DNA of 64,000 nt from an uncultured Parabacteroides sp. (GTDB lineage: Bacteria; Bacteroidota; Bacteroidia; Bacteroidales; Tannerellaceae). Numbering within the stretch: position 1 is the stretch's first letter; the number at the start of each line of letters is the position of its first letter. Below the pieces are notes generated by a model. The model saw nothing but the letters and a program-made list of their open reading frames with translations, ran no database searches and was not told the DNA's origin. The stretch is from positions 1 to 64,000 of the forward strand of contig CAKUZF010000001.1 of the NCBI GenBank assembly GCA_934718155.1, written 5' to 3'. The translations under genes were made by a program, and so were the position numbers. This document shows, one piece after another, positions 14,706-24,038 of this stretch.

Positions 14706-16904
14706 ATGATGACCTTACACGAAATAAATAAGACTTACAATCGAATTGTTGGATCGCTCGACGCCAAGGAGCTGAAAGAGGCTTTCGACCAAACGCAGAG
14801 CCTCATCGCCGGCATCCGCGACTACTCTTTTATGGATCAGCTGAACGAGCTGCAAAGCACCTATAAATATATGTTGCGCTATCGCTTGGAGGGAGCGAAA
14901 GACCCGATGGAGGAGCAAATCTACCACCAGCTGATCGCCTCAGCCTACTTGCTGGCCGATCAGGTGCGCAACAAGGCCTTGGCGGTCGAGTCGCCGCTGA
15001 TCTACTATAGCCGCCGCAGGGTGATGCAGAAGCTGCCCCTTCCCCGCTATGCGCAATTGCATGCGCAACTGCAAGACGCCTACGCCAGCCGTGCCGACTC
15101 TGACAGCTACTCCAGCGAGCTCAACCAGCGGATTGAATCGGCTCTGACCCAACTGTTCGACAAGCTGTGGACTTCCGACCCGCTGTCGACCGAGGAGACC
15201 GCAGAGCTGCAAAGCCTTATCAAAGATCGCTCCCTGCCCTTCGAGGTGGGTTGCCAACTGGTGTCGGCCATCCTGCTGGCCTTGCAATACACGTTCGACA
15301 TCACCAAGGTGATGCTTCTTTTCGACGCCGCCGAGCAGCAGGAAGAGGAGCTTCGATGCCGGGCCTTGATCTGCCTGCTGCTGACCTGCTCGCTCTACCG
15401 CAAACGGCTCTCCGTCTACCCGGAGCTGGAGAGGCGCTTGGCCTCGCTGGTCGACCTGTGGCCAGGGTGCGTGCCGCTGCTGCGCATGATCACGCTGCGC
15501 TTCATCTCGGCCAGAGAGACGGAGAAGATCAACCAAAAGCTGCAAAACGAGATCTTACCCGAGATGTTTAAGCACAACCCGATCATGAACCAGAAGATCA
15601 ACCTGAAGGACATCACGCCCGAGTCGTTGGCCGAAGGCATGAACCCAGAATGGGAAAAGATGTTCGAGAACAAGCAGTTTAATAAGTATATGGATGAGTT
15701 TCAGCAGATGCGCTCCGAGGGGGCCGACCTGCTGCACTCCTCGTTTGTGTTCCTCAAGCGTTTCCCCTTCTTCAACGAACTGGGCAACTGGTTCCTCCCC
15801 TTCTCGAGCCAACACTCCGCCTTGCGGCAGGCGTTTGGAGCAAACGGGCAGGCCAAGAGCTGGATGCAAACCATCTATAAGAACCCCTTGATGTGCAACT
15901 CCGACAAGTATTCGTTCTACTTCAGCCTCATGCAGCTGCCCGACAAGATGCGGCAAATGATGAACCAACAGATCGACCAGGAGACCCTGAGCCAGATGGA
16001 CGAAGCGGCAGACCTGATCCCATCGGACGAGAAACGGATCGAGCACATCATTATCCAATACGTGCAAGACCTCTATCGTTTCTTCAAGATCTACCCGAGC
16101 CACTTGGATTTCGAGGATGTATTCACCTATCCGCTCGACTTCCACAACCTACCGCTCTTGCGTCCCTACATGGAAGACAAAGACACGCTGACGACCATCG
16201 CCGAGTTCTACCTGCGCAAGAACTATTTCGAAGAGGCTCTGGCTGGCTTCAAGACCTTGGCCGAGCAGGATAAATCAAACGGGGCGCTCTACCAAAAGAT
16301 GGGGTATTGCAAACAGATGATGGGACAGATTAAAGAGGCGCTCGACGACTATCTGAAGGCCGACGTGATCCGGCCTGACAGCAAATGGCTCAACAAACGA
16401 ATCGCCTACTGCTACCGCAACTTGAAACAGCCCGAAAAGGCGCTATCTTACTACCATAAGCTGGAGGCGCAACAGCCCGACGACTTGGCGTTGCAAATCA
16501 ACATCGGCCATTGCCACCTGGAGCTGAAGAACTACAACGAGGCGTTGAAGTATTTCTATAAAGTGGATTACCTCGACAGCACCTCGACGAAGGCTTGGCG
16601 CCCCATCGCCTGGTGCAGCTTCCTTACGGGGAAATATGATCAGGCCCGCCATTACTACCGCAAGATCTTAGGCGACAAGCCCACCACGCAAGACTACCTC
16701 AACGCGGGGCACACCGAGTGGGCACTGCAACAGATGAAAGAGGCGGTGGGCTACTACACCGAGGCGGTGCGCCGCGAGCAGGGGAAGTTCGCCTCCTTCC
16801 GAGAGGCCTTCGAGCAAGACATCCCCGACCTGCTCCAAGCGGGCGTGGAGGAGGTGGAGATTCCGCTCATGATGGATCAAATCCGCTACGCTTATGCGGA
16901 TTGA
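14706..16904 (+). CDS. Large TPR-repeat protein of unknown function
   Basis: 732 residues from the ATG pair at 14706/14709 (an ATG at 14688 is possible but would be nearly leaderless). The N-terminal 470 residues are alpha-helical with no motif I recognise. The C-terminal 230 residues contain at least five tetratricopeptide repeats, for example YQKMGYCKQMMGQIKEALDD, NKRIAYCYRNLKQPEKALSY, QINIGHCHLELKNYNEALKY and RPIAWCSFLTGKYDQARHYY. There is no signal peptide or TM segment, so it is probably a cytoplasmic scaffold. It is convergent with tsaB (8 bp between stops) and divergent from lepA. Function unknown. Confidence 0.85.
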   Translation: MMTLHEINKTYNRIVGSLDAKELKEAFDQTQSLIAGIRDYSFMDQLNELQSTYKYMLRYRLEGAKDPMEEQIYHQLIASAYLLADQVRNKALAVESPLIYYSRRRVMQKLPLPRYAQLHAQLQDAYASRADSDSYSSELNQRIESALTQLFDKLWTSDPLSTEETAELQSLIKDRSLPFEVGCQLVSAILLALQYTFDITKVMLLFDAAEQQEEELRCRALICLLLTCSLYRKRLSVYPELERRLASLVDLWPGCVPLLRMITLRFISARETEKINQKLQNEILPEMFKHNPIMNQKINLKDITPESLAEGMNPEWEKMFENKQFNKYMDEFQQMRSEGADLLHSSFVFLKRFPFFNELGNWFLPFSSQHSALRQAFGANGQAKSWMQTIYKNPLMCNSDKYSFYFSLMQLPDKMRQMMNQQIDQETLSQMDEAADLIPSDEKRIEHIIIQYVQDLYRFFKIYPSHLDFEDVFTYPLDFHNLPLLRPYMEDKDTLTTIAEFYLRKNYFEEALAGFKTLAEQDKSNGALYQKMGYCKQMMGQIKEALDDYLKADVIRPDSKWLNKRIAYCYRNLKQPEKALSYYHKLEAQQPDDLALQINIGHCHLELKNYNEALKYFYKVDYLDSTSTKAWRPIAWCSFLTGKYDQARHYYRKILGDKPTTQDYLNAGHTEWALQQMKEAVGYYTEAVRREQGKFASFREAFEQDIPDLLQAGVEEVEIPLMMDQIRYAYAD

Positions 16905-16912
16905 AAGAGGCC

Positions 16913-17614
16913 TCAGCCCTGATTCAACACCTTGTTCTTCGCGATCGTAGCCTGGAACTCCTTCAAGTAGAAGGGCTCGAAATAGGCCACATTCTCAAAA
17001 CGCCCCTCCGCATAGGCCTGCGCCGAAAGGGCGGCCATGCCGGAGGCCAACGGGTAGACATCAGTCAGGAAGTGGGCGTTGGGATGGGCAATCACCGACT
17101 GGCATTTCGCCGCTCCGTCGCCAAAGAAGCAAACCGGGCCCTTCTCTAAGAGTGCGGCATAGGTCTGCGCATCCACCACCTCGGCCATAGGCTGACGCTC
17201 CTGCCGCCGCTGCGCATCATAGATCGCCGCATACACCTCCATGCGGCGTGCGTCGATCATTGCGCAATAACGATAGTCGGCAGGTTGCTCCATGCGGCGA
17301 ATCGCCGTGTCGGCCAACAAGGTCAGCGTAGGCACGCTGATCAACGGAATATCCGCGCCAAAACACAATCCCTTCGCCACAGAAACACCAATACGCAAGC
17401 CCGTGTAAGAACCTGGCCCACAACTAACAGCCACTGCATCCAGCGTGCGCCCCTGCGCCTTCGCCCACTGAAGGGCCTTCTCGACATACACACCCAGCAA
17501 AGAGGCATGCGAAGGACCCTCGAACGAATGTTGCTCGAAAAGCACCTCATCACCCTCCGTCAAAGCAGCCGAACAAACAGCTGTCGAAGTCTCTATATTC
17601 AATATCAATGCCAT
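16913..17614 (-). CDS. tsaB: tRNA t6A biosynthesis protein TsaB (YeaZ)
   Basis: 233 residues. An ASKHA-fold start (LILNIETSTAVCSAAL), then the family motif VSCGPGSYTGLRIGVSVAKGL, followed by PLISVPTLTLLA and the DARRMEVYAA block. TsaB scaffolds TsaD/TsaE for N6-threonylcarbamoyl-adenosine formation at A37 of ANN-decoding tRNAs. It stands alone on the minus strand with its own promoter (17648-17655), divergent from yicC. Confidence 0.95.
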   Translation of the reverse strand: MALILNIETSTAVCSAALTEGDEVLFEQHSFEGPSHASLLGVYVEKALQWAKAQGRTLDAVAVSCGPGSYTGLRIGVSVAKGLCFGADIPLISVPTLTLLADTAIRRMEQPADYRYCAMIDARRMEVYAAIYDAQRRQERQPMAEVVDAQTYAALLEKGPVCFFGDGAAKCQSVIAHPNAHFLTDVYPLASGMAALSAQAYAEGRFENVAYFEPFYLKEFQATIAKNKVLNQG

Positions 17615-17647
17615 ACTATATTTATATGCGATTTACAAACATAGACG

Positions 17648-17655
17648 CAAAGGTA
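17648..17655 (-). promoter_or_regulatory. -7 element TACCTTTG of tsaB
   Basis: Perfect TAnnTTTG on the minus strand, with a predicted start near 17641 and a leader of about 27 nt. Back to back with the yicC promoter 21 bp away. Confidence 0.6.
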
Positions 17656-17676
17656 CAACAATGCGGGAAAAATAAC

Positions 17677-17684
17677 TATCTTTG
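17677..17684 (+). promoter_or_regulatory. -7 element TATCTTTG of yicC-gmk-nadD
   Basis: Perfect consensus 20 bp before the yicC ATG (17704). It rules out the upstream in-frame ATG at 17608, which lies inside tsaB. Confidence 0.65.
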
Positions 17685-17703
17685 CGAAAATTTTAAGCAT
17701 AGG

Positions 17704-18576
17704 ATGATACAATCAATGACCGGCTTTGGAAAAGCAACCGTAGAGCTGCCTTCCAAAAAAGTAACCATCGAAATCAAGGCGCTGAATAGCAAACAGCTTG
17801 ATCTTTCCACCCGTATTCCCTCGATTTATCGAGAGAACGAGATGTATGTTCGCAACCTCCTCCTGCAAAAGATGGAGCGAGGCAAAGTGGATTTCTCGAT
17901 CTGCATTGAATATATTGGCAAGGACACGCCAACACACATCAATGCCGCTGCCGTAGAGAATTATCACCAGCAAATCAAGACCATAGCGGCGCAGCTGCAA
18001 ATCCCCGAGCCTACCGACTGGTTTAAGATCCTCCTCCGTTTGCCCGACGTAATCCGCACCGAGCAGCCCGAGGCCGACGAGACCGAATGGGAGACCGTCA
18101 GACAAGCTGTCGACGAGGCCATCCAGCACCTGTGCGACTTCCGCATCCAAGAGGGAGCCATGTTGCAAAAGCTCTTCGAGCAGAAGATCGCCAACATCGC
18201 CCAACTGCTGAAAGAGGTGGAGGTCTATGAGCAGGAGCGTGTGGCCAAGATCAAGGCTCGCATCCTCGACAACCTGGAAAAGGTGGCCGAGCAGGACTAC
18301 GACAAGAATCGCTTCGAGCAGGAGATGATCTACTATATCGAGAAACTGGATGTGAACGAAGAGAAGAATCGCCTCGACAACCACTTGAAATACTTCCTCT
18401 CTACGATGGAGAGCGGCCACGGACAGGGCAAGAAGTTGGGCTTCATCGCCCAGGAGATGGGACGAGAGATTAACACGCTCGGCTCGAAGAGCAATCACGC
18501 GGAGATGCAGAAGATCGTCGTACAGATGAAAGACGAGCTGGAGCAGATCAAGGAGCAGGTTTTGAACGTACTATAA
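17704..18576 (+). CDS. yicC: YicC-family endoribonuclease
   Basis: 290 residues from MIQSMTGFGKATVE, the canonical YicC opening. It continues with IEIKALNSKQLDLSTRIPS, the central LLKEVEVYEQERVAKIKARI segment, EQEMIYYIEKLDVNEEKNRL, and the C-terminal block HGQGKKLGFIAQEMGREINT followed by LGSKSNHAEMQKIVVQMKDE. YicC proteins are metal-dependent endoribonucleases linked to small-RNA turnover. It leads a three-gene operon with gmk (15 bp downstream) and nadD; the yicC-gmk association is widespread in bacteria. Confidence 0.96.
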   Translation: MIQSMTGFGKATVELPSKKVTIEIKALNSKQLDLSTRIPSIYRENEMYVRNLLLQKMERGKVDFSICIEYIGKDTPTHINAAAVENYHQQIKTIAAQLQIPEPTDWFKILLRLPDVIRTEQPEADETEWETVRQAVDEAIQHLCDFRIQEGAMLQKLFEQKIANIAQLLKEVEVYEQERVAKIKARILDNLEKVAEQDYDKNRFEQEMIYYIEKLDVNEEKNRLDNHLKYFLSTMESGHGQGKKLGFIAQEMGREINTLGSKSNHAEMQKIVVQMKDELEQIKEQVLNVL

Positions 18577-18591
18577 TATATAGGTATAACT

Positions 18592-19158
18592 ATGGCAGGA
18601 AAACTGATCATTTTCTCCGCTCCCTCAGGGGCTGGCAAATCGACCATCATCAACTATCTGTTGCAGCAACCGTTGCGTTTACGCTTCTCCATCTCGGCCA
18701 CAAGCCGTGCGCCACGAGGCACGGAGAAGGACGGCGTAGAGTATTACTTCCTCACGCCGGAGGCTTTCCGCGAGCGCATCGCCAAGGGCGACTTCTTAGA
18801 GTATGAGGAGGTTTATACCGACAAGTTCTATGGCACGCTGAAGAGCGAGGTGGAGCGTATCCTGAACGAGGGCGACAACGTTATTTTCGATGTCGATGTC
18901 GTGGGCGGATGCAACATCAAGAAGTTCTACGGCGACAAGGCCTTGTCGCTCTTTATCCAGCCGCCCAGCATTGAGGAGCTGCGCAAACGCTTGGTAGGCC
19001 GTGGCACCGACGCCCCCGAGGTGATCGAGAGCCGCATCGCGAAAGCCGCTTATGAGCTGGAGTTTGCGCCTCGCTTCGACAAGGTCATCGTCAACGACAA
19101 CCTGGAGACAGCCAAGGCCGAGGCCCTGCAAGCCATTCAAACGTTCTTAGCCCAATAA
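18592..19158 (+). CDS. gmk: Guanylate kinase
   Basis: 188 residues. The P-loop is FSAPSGAGKSTI (about residues 7-18). GMP-binding elements follow: SATSRAPRGTEKDGVEYYFL and FLEYEEVYTDKFYGTLKSEV, with the Walker-B-like VIFDVDVVGG. It phosphorylates GMP to GDP with ATP. It sits between yicC and nadD with short gaps (15 and 5 bp), so it is co-transcribed. Confidence 0.97.
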   Translation: MAGKLIIFSAPSGAGKSTIINYLLQQPLRLRFSISATSRAPRGTEKDGVEYYFLTPEAFRERIAKGDFLEYEEVYTDKFYGTLKSEVERILNEGDNVIFDVDVVGGCNIKKFYGDKALSLFIQPPSIEELRKRLVGRGTDAPEVIESRIAKAAYELEFAPRFDKVIVNDNLETAKAEALQAIQTFLAQ

Positions 19159-19163
19159 GCGAG

Positions 19164-19727
19164 ATGCGCAAACGGATAGGCATATTCAGCGGGTCGTTCA
19201 ATCCCATCCATATTGGCCATTTAGCGTTGGCCAATTGGCTATGCGCTTACAAGGAATTGGATGAGGTGTGGTTTGTCATCACACCTCACAACCCCTTGAA
19301 GCAGAAAGACAAGCTGATGGACGACAACCTGCGCCTGGAGATGGCGCAAGCCGCTGTGAAAGACTATCCCAGGTTTAAGGTGAGCGACGTGGAGTTCCAC
19401 CTGCCCCAGCCCTCCTACTCGGTCGACACCCTCCGCACCCTGCATCAGGCTTACCCCGACTACGACTTCTACTTCATCATCGGCGCCGACAACTGGCAAC
19501 TCTTCCCCCGCTGGAAATCGCACGACGAGATCCTGCGCAACTACAACCTGCTGGTCTATCCCCGCCGAGGCTACACCATCCATATTCCCGAAGACACCCC
19601 ACAAGTGCAGATCGCCGAGGCTCCCCTGCTCGAGATCTCTTCGACCTTTATCCGCGAATCGATCGCCGCAGGCAAGGACGTGCGTTTCTTCTTGCCCGAG
19701 GCCGTACGCCCCTACTTCTACAAATAG
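19164..19727 (+). CDS. nadD: Nicotinate-nucleotide adenylyltransferase
   Basis: 187 residues. It opens RIGIFSGSFNPIHIGHLALA with the nucleotidyltransferase HxGH motif (HIGH, about residues 16-19), contains WFVITPHNPLKQK and FIIGADNWQLFPRWK, and closes with the ISSTFIRESIAAG signature. It joins ATP and nicotinate mononucleotide to make deamido-NAD. Last gene of the yicC operon, 5 bp after gmk. Confidence 0.97.
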   Translation: MRKRIGIFSGSFNPIHIGHLALANWLCAYKELDEVWFVITPHNPLKQKDKLMDDNLRLEMAQAAVKDYPRFKVSDVEFHLPQPSYSVDTLRTLHQAYPDYDFYFIIGADNWQLFPRWKSHDEILRNYNLLVYPRRGYTIHIPEDTPQVQIAEAPLLEISSTFIRESIAAGKDVRFFLPEAVRPYFYK

Positions 19728-19792
19728 CCCCTTTTCTTACTGTTTAGAGCGGGAAACTGCCTCACTACATAGCTGCTATCGGAAATATTTTG

Positions 19793-19800
19793 TATTTTTG
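19793..19800 (+). promoter_or_regulatory. -7 element TATTTTTG of lysS
   Basis: Fits TAnnTTTG, 25 bp before the ATG at 19826. It places the ATG at 19790 upstream of transcription, so that longer reading is rejected. Confidence 0.6.
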
Positions 19801-19825
19801 CGCGGATATACAAAATATTGGTATA

Positions 19826-21556
19826 ATGAATCTATTAGAACTGAGCGAACAGGAAATCATCCGACGCAATAGCATGAACCAGTTGCGTCAAATGGGGATA
19901 GAGCCTTATCCCGCAGCCGAGTATGCAACCAATGCATTTTCCAAAGAGATAAAAGAGACATTCAAAGACGAGGACGAGCCTCGCCAAGTGCGTATCGCTG
20001 GCCGTATCATGAGCCGACGCATCATGGGTAAAGCCTCATTCATGGAGCTGCAAGACTCAGAGGGCCGTATCCAGGTCTATATCTCTCGTGATGACATCTG
20101 TCCGGAAGAGAACAAGGATCTTTACAACGTAGTGTTCAAGAAATTGCTCGACATCGGCGATTTCGTGGGTATCGAAGGATTCGTGTTCCGCACTCAAATG
20201 GGCGAGATCTCTGTACATGCCCAGACCATCACCGTTCTTTCGAAATCACTCCGTCCGCTGCCCATCGTGAAATACAAGGATGGCGTTGCTTACGACGGAT
20301 TCAACGATCCCGAGTTGCGCTACCGCGGTCGCTACATCGACTTGGTAGTCAACGACGGCGTAAAAGATATTTTCTTGAAGCGTGCCAAGGTGATCAAAAC
20401 CATGCGCACCGCTTTAGACGAGGCAGGCTACACCGAGGTGGAGACTCCTATCCTGCAGTCTATCCCGGGTGGTGCCAGCGCACGTCCGTTCATCACACAC
20501 CATAACTCGTTAGACATCGACCTCTACCTGCGTATCGCTACAGAGCTTTACCTGAAGCGCTTGATCGTTGGCGGTTTCGAGGGCGTTTACGAGATTGGAA
20601 AGAACTTCCGTAACGAGGGCATGGACCGCACGCACAATCCGGAGTTCACCTGCATGGAGCTGTATGTGCAGTATAAGGACTACAACTGGATGATGAGCTT
20701 CACCGAGCAATTGCTGGAGCGCATCTGCATCGCCGTGAACGGCTCGAGCGAGAGCGTAGTAGACGGCAAGACCATCAGTTTCAAGGCTCCCTATCGCCGA
20801 TTGCCTATCCTGGATGCCATCAAGGAGAAGACCGGCTACGACCTGAACGGCAAGAGCGAAGAGGAAATCCGTGAGATCTGCAAGGCGTTGAAGATGGAGA
20901 TCGACGACACCATGGGTAAAGGCAAGTTGATCGACGAGATTTTCGGCGAGTTCTGCGAGGGCACATTCATCCAGCCCACCTTCATCATCGACTATCCGGT
21001 AGAGATGAGTCCGCTGACCAAGATGCACCGCAGCAAGCCGGGCTTGACGGAGCGTTTCGAGTTGATGGTCAATGGCAAGGAGGTTGCCAACGCATATAGC
21101 GAGCTGAACGACCCGATCGACCAGGAGGAGCGTTTCAAGGAGCAGTTGCGCCTGAGCGAGAAGGGCGACGACGAGGCGATGTTTATCGACCAAGACTTCT
21201 TGAAGGCCTTGCAATATGGTATGCCGCCGACGTCGGGCATTGGTATCGGCATCGACCGTTTGGTTATGTTGATGACCGGACAGACCACTATTCAGGAGGT
21301 GCTGCTCTTCCCGCAGATGCGTCCTGAGAAGACCGTTAAGCGCGACGCTACAGAGAAATATACAGAGATTGGCGTACCGGCCGAGTGGGTACCGGCTTTG
21401 CAAAAGGCAGGCTACTTGACGGTTGATACACTGAAAGAGGTAAATGCGAATAAGCTGAGACAGGCTTTGTGCGAGTTGAACAAGAAATACAAATTAGAGT
21501 TGACCAATCCTTCTGTTGAGGAGATCGAGGGTTGGATCAGCCGCTGTAACGCATAA
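19826..21556 (+). CDS. lysS: Lysyl-tRNA synthetase, class II
   Basis: 576 residues from MNLLELSEQE, slightly longer than the E. coli enzyme. An OB-fold anticodon-binding domain (about 55-150, VRIAGRIMSRRIMGKASFME) precedes the catalytic domain with motif 1 (ALDEAGYTEVETPIL), motif 2 (GKNFRNEGMDRTHNPEFTCM) and motif 3 (SGIGIGIDRLVMLMTG). A C-terminal extension of about 60 residues after motif 3 (PAEWVPALQKAGYLTV..., ending EEIEGWISRC) looks helix-hairpin-like and is common in Bacteroidales LysRS. It starts a same-strand run with gpsA and pgi. Confidence 0.97.
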   Translation: MNLLELSEQEIIRRNSMNQLRQMGIEPYPAAEYATNAFSKEIKETFKDEDEPRQVRIAGRIMSRRIMGKASFMELQDSEGRIQVYISRDDICPEENKDLYNVVFKKLLDIGDFVGIEGFVFRTQMGEISVHAQTITVLSKSLRPLPIVKYKDGVAYDGFNDPELRYRGRYIDLVVNDGVKDIFLKRAKVIKTMRTALDEAGYTEVETPILQSIPGGASARPFITHHNSLDIDLYLRIATELYLKRLIVGGFEGVYEIGKNFRNEGMDRTHNPEFTCMELYVQYKDYNWMMSFTEQLLERICIAVNGSSESVVDGKTISFKAPYRRLPILDAIKEKTGYDLNGKSEEEIREICKALKMEIDDTMGKGKLIDEIFGEFCEGTFIQPTFIIDYPVEMSPLTKMHRSKPGLTERFELMVNGKEVANAYSELNDPIDQEERFKEQLRLSEKGDDEAMFIDQDFLKALQYGMPPTSGIGIGIDRLVMLMTGQTTIQEVLLFPQMRPEKTVKRDATEKYTEIGVPAEWVPALQKAGYLTVDTLKEVNANKLRQALCELNKKYKLELTNPSVEEIEGWISRCNA

Positions 21557-21572
21557 AGCACTCCGAAAAGCA

Positions 21573-22568
21573 ATGAATTTACCAGGTAGAATGGCGATCA
21601 TGGGAGGCGGTAGCTGGGCTACCGCCTTAGCCAAGATTGTTCTCTCTACGCAAGACCATATCCATTGGTATATGCGTCGGCCGGAGCAGATCGAAGCCTT
21701 CAAGCAGCTGAAACACAATCCCAGCTACTTGACGAGCGTTCGCTTTGATACGGACCGGATCCATTTTTATTCAGACATCAACCAGGCGATCGACGAGTCG
21801 GACACGCTGGTGTTCGCCACTCCCTCTCCCTTCTTCAAGCAGCACCTGCATAAGGTGACGACCTCCATGAGGGAGAAATTCATCATCTCAGCGATCAAGG
21901 GAATCGTGCCTGATGAGAACCTCTTGGTCACCAACTACTTCACCAAGCATTACGGGGTACCTGCCGATCAGATGGCCATCATCGGCGGGCCGTGTCATGC
22001 CGAAGAGATTGCCCTCGAACGGCTCTCATACATCACGTTAGCTTGCCCCAACTTGGAGCACGCGAAAGCTATTTCCGAAGTGTTCAGCAACGACTATCTG
22101 CGAAATAGCGTTTGCCAAGACGTGGTCGGCATCGAATACGCCGCCGTCTTGAAGAACGTGTATGCCATTGCGGCGGGCATCTGCCACGGCTTGGATTTCG
22201 GCGACAACTTCTTTGCCGTCTTCATCTGCAATGCGATCGAAGAGATGCATCGGTTTGTAGATTCCATCCAAAGCATCGAGCACAACATCATCAAGTCGGC
22301 CTATCTGGGCGACCTGCTGGTGACCACTCATTCGCGCTTCAGCCGCAACCGCACGTTTGGCACCATGGTGGGCCAAGGTTATTCCGTGAAAGCGGCGCAG
22401 GCCGAGATGAAGATGATTGCCGAAGGCTATTACGGCACGAAGTGTATGCACGAGATCAATGCGCATTACTGCGTGCACATGCCCATTCTGGATGCTGTCT
22501 ATGCGATCTTATACGAAGGCCAATCGCCATCGGAGGTCATCCATCAATTGATAAAAACGTTTAAATAA
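21573..22568 (+). CDS. gpsA: Glycerol-3-phosphate dehydrogenase (NAD(P)+)
   Basis: 331 residues from MNLPGRMAIMGGGSWATALA; an in-frame ATG at 21516 lies inside lysS and is rejected. The N-terminal Rossmann motif GGGSWATAL is followed by LVFATPSPFFKQHL, the family block IGGPCHAEEIALERLSY, the catalytic Lys in AAVLKNVYAIAAGICHGLDF and SAYLGDLLVTTHSRFSRNRT. It reduces dihydroxyacetone phosphate to sn-glycerol-3-phosphate for phospholipid synthesis. It lies 16 bp after lysS and 9 bp before pgi. Confidence 0.96.
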   Translation: MNLPGRMAIMGGGSWATALAKIVLSTQDHIHWYMRRPEQIEAFKQLKHNPSYLTSVRFDTDRIHFYSDINQAIDESDTLVFATPSPFFKQHLHKVTTSMREKFIISAIKGIVPDENLLVTNYFTKHYGVPADQMAIIGGPCHAEEIALERLSYITLACPNLEHAKAISEVFSNDYLRNSVCQDVVGIEYAAVLKNVYAIAAGICHGLDFGDNFFAVFICNAIEEMHRFVDSIQSIEHNIIKSAYLGDLLVTTHSRFSRNRTFGTMVGQGYSVKAAQAEMKMIAEGYYGTKCMHEINAHYCVHMPILDAVYAILYEGQSPSEVIHQLIKTFK

Positions 22569-22577
22569 ATTAAGGAT

Positions 22578-23924
22578 ATGAAAAACATTAGTTTAAACAT
22601 TGAGAAGGCCCTGGGTTCTGCCTCTAAAGAGCAGGTGAACGCCCTTGCGCCGAAAGCAATGGAGAGCATTGCTACATTAGAGAACGGCACGGGTGCCGGC
22701 AACGATTTCATCGGTTGGTTGCACCTTCCCTCATCCATCAGCGAGGCAGAGTTGGCCGAGATCGAGGAGACCGCTAAAGAGTTGCGCACACGTTGCGAGG
22801 TTGTAGTCGCTATCGGTATTGGCGGTAGCTACTTAGGCACGAAGGCCGTTGTTGAGGCTTTGAACAATAGCTTCGACTGGTTGCAGGCCGCTGAGCGTAA
22901 GAACCCGATCATGGTCTATGCGGGCCACAACATCGGCGAGGACTACCTCTATGAGTTGAGCGCAATGCTGAAAGGACGCCAGTTTGGTATCATCAATATT
23001 TCCAAGTCAGGCACGACCACTGAGCCGGCTTTGGCTTTCCGCATCTTGAAGAAGCAACTCGAAGATGCTGTGGGCAAAGAGGAGGCAAAGCACCGCATCG
23101 TAGCCATCACGGATGCGAAGAAGGGCGCTTTGCGCACACTGGCCAATCAAGAGGGCTACAAGACATTTGTTATCCCCGACAACGTGGGCGGTCGTTTCTC
23201 TGTGCTGACTCCGGTTGGTTTGCTGCCTATCGCCGTAGCAGGCATCAGCATCCGCGACTTGGTAGCCGGTGCGGTTTCGATGGAGAAGGCCACTTCGGCA
23301 GAGGTGCCTTTCGAGCAGAACCTCTCAGCCATCTACGCCGCTACTCGCAACGCATTGTATCAGAACGGCAAGAGCATCGAGATCTTGGCTAACTTCCATC
23401 CGAAGTTGCACTTCATCGCTGAGTGGTGGAAGCAGCTCTACGGCGAGAGCGAGGGTAAGGATGGCAAGGGCATCTTCCCCGCAGCTGTCGATCTGACTAC
23501 CGACTTGCACTCGATGGGTCAGTGGATCCAGGATGGCGAGCGCACCATCTTCGAGACGGTGATCTCTGTCGAGAACCCCGACCACAAGGTGATTGTTCCG
23601 ACCGACGAGGCCAACCTGGATGGCTTGAACTTCTTGGCTGGCAAGCGTGTAGACGAGGTGAACAAGATGGCCGAGCTGGGCACGCAGTTGGCTCACGTGG
23701 ATGGCGGTGTTCCCAACATCAAGATCACGATGCCCGAGGTGAGCGCCTACTACATTGGTCAGCTCTTCTACTTCTTCGAGAAGGCTTGCGGCATCAGCGG
23801 CTACATCCTGGGTGTCAACCCGTTCAACCAGCCGGGCGTGGAGGCTTACAAGAAGAACATGTTCGCGTTGCTGAACAAGCCGGGCTACGAGGCCGAGTCG
23901 GAGGCCATCAAGGCAAGACTGTAA
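22578..23924 (+). CDS. pgi: Glucose-6-phosphate isomerase
   Basis: 448 residues, the size of the shorter bacterial PGI type. Substrate-binding motifs: VVAIGIGGSYLGTKAVVEAL, INISKSGTTTEPALAFRIL and GGRFSVLTPVGLLPIAVAG. The active-site Glu/Lys region is toward the C-terminus (SGYILGVNPFNQPGVEAYKK). It interconverts glucose-6-phosphate and fructose-6-phosphate in the cytosol. It follows gpsA by 9 bp and ends before a strong hairpin (23945-24001). Confidence 0.97.
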   Translation: MKNISLNIEKALGSASKEQVNALAPKAMESIATLENGTGAGNDFIGWLHLPSSISEAELAEIEETAKELRTRCEVVVAIGIGGSYLGTKAVVEALNNSFDWLQAAERKNPIMVYAGHNIGEDYLYELSAMLKGRQFGIINISKSGTTTEPALAFRILKKQLEDAVGKEEAKHRIVAITDAKKGALRTLANQEGYKTFVIPDNVGGRFSVLTPVGLLPIAVAGISIRDLVAGAVSMEKATSAEVPFEQNLSAIYAATRNALYQNGKSIEILANFHPKLHFIAEWWKQLYGESEGKDGKGIFPAAVDLTTDLHSMGQWIQDGERTIFETVISVENPDHKVIVPTDEANLDGLNFLAGKRVDEVNKMAELGTQLAHVDGGVPNIKITMPEVSAYYIGQLFYFFEKACGISGYILGVNPFNQPGVEAYKKNMFALLNKPGYEAESEAIKARL

Positions 23925-23944
23925 TAGCCTAAGTATATAAGAGT

Positions 23945-24001
23945 AAGAATTATGGCGTTGAATCCCGGGATAGCTCCCGCGGTTTCGGCTCCATAATTCT
24001 T
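23945..24001 (+). terminator. Terminator-like hairpin after pgi
   Basis: AAGAATTATGG (23945-23955) pairs with CCATAATTCTT (23991-24001), with a partly self-complementary interior (CCCGGGA...TCCCGCGG). It is followed by the T-rich CTTTGTTTTATC. Confidence 0.65.
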
Positions 24002-24038
24002 CTTTGTTTTATCAAATCGACACTCCATTCCTTCCCAC

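Noticed and set aside
13117..14709. 530-codon plus-strand open frame across lepA
   Set aside because: Antisense shadow of lepA: lepA matches its family over the full length, while this frame is rich in Leu/His/Arg/Asp-type shadow sequence with no family motif.
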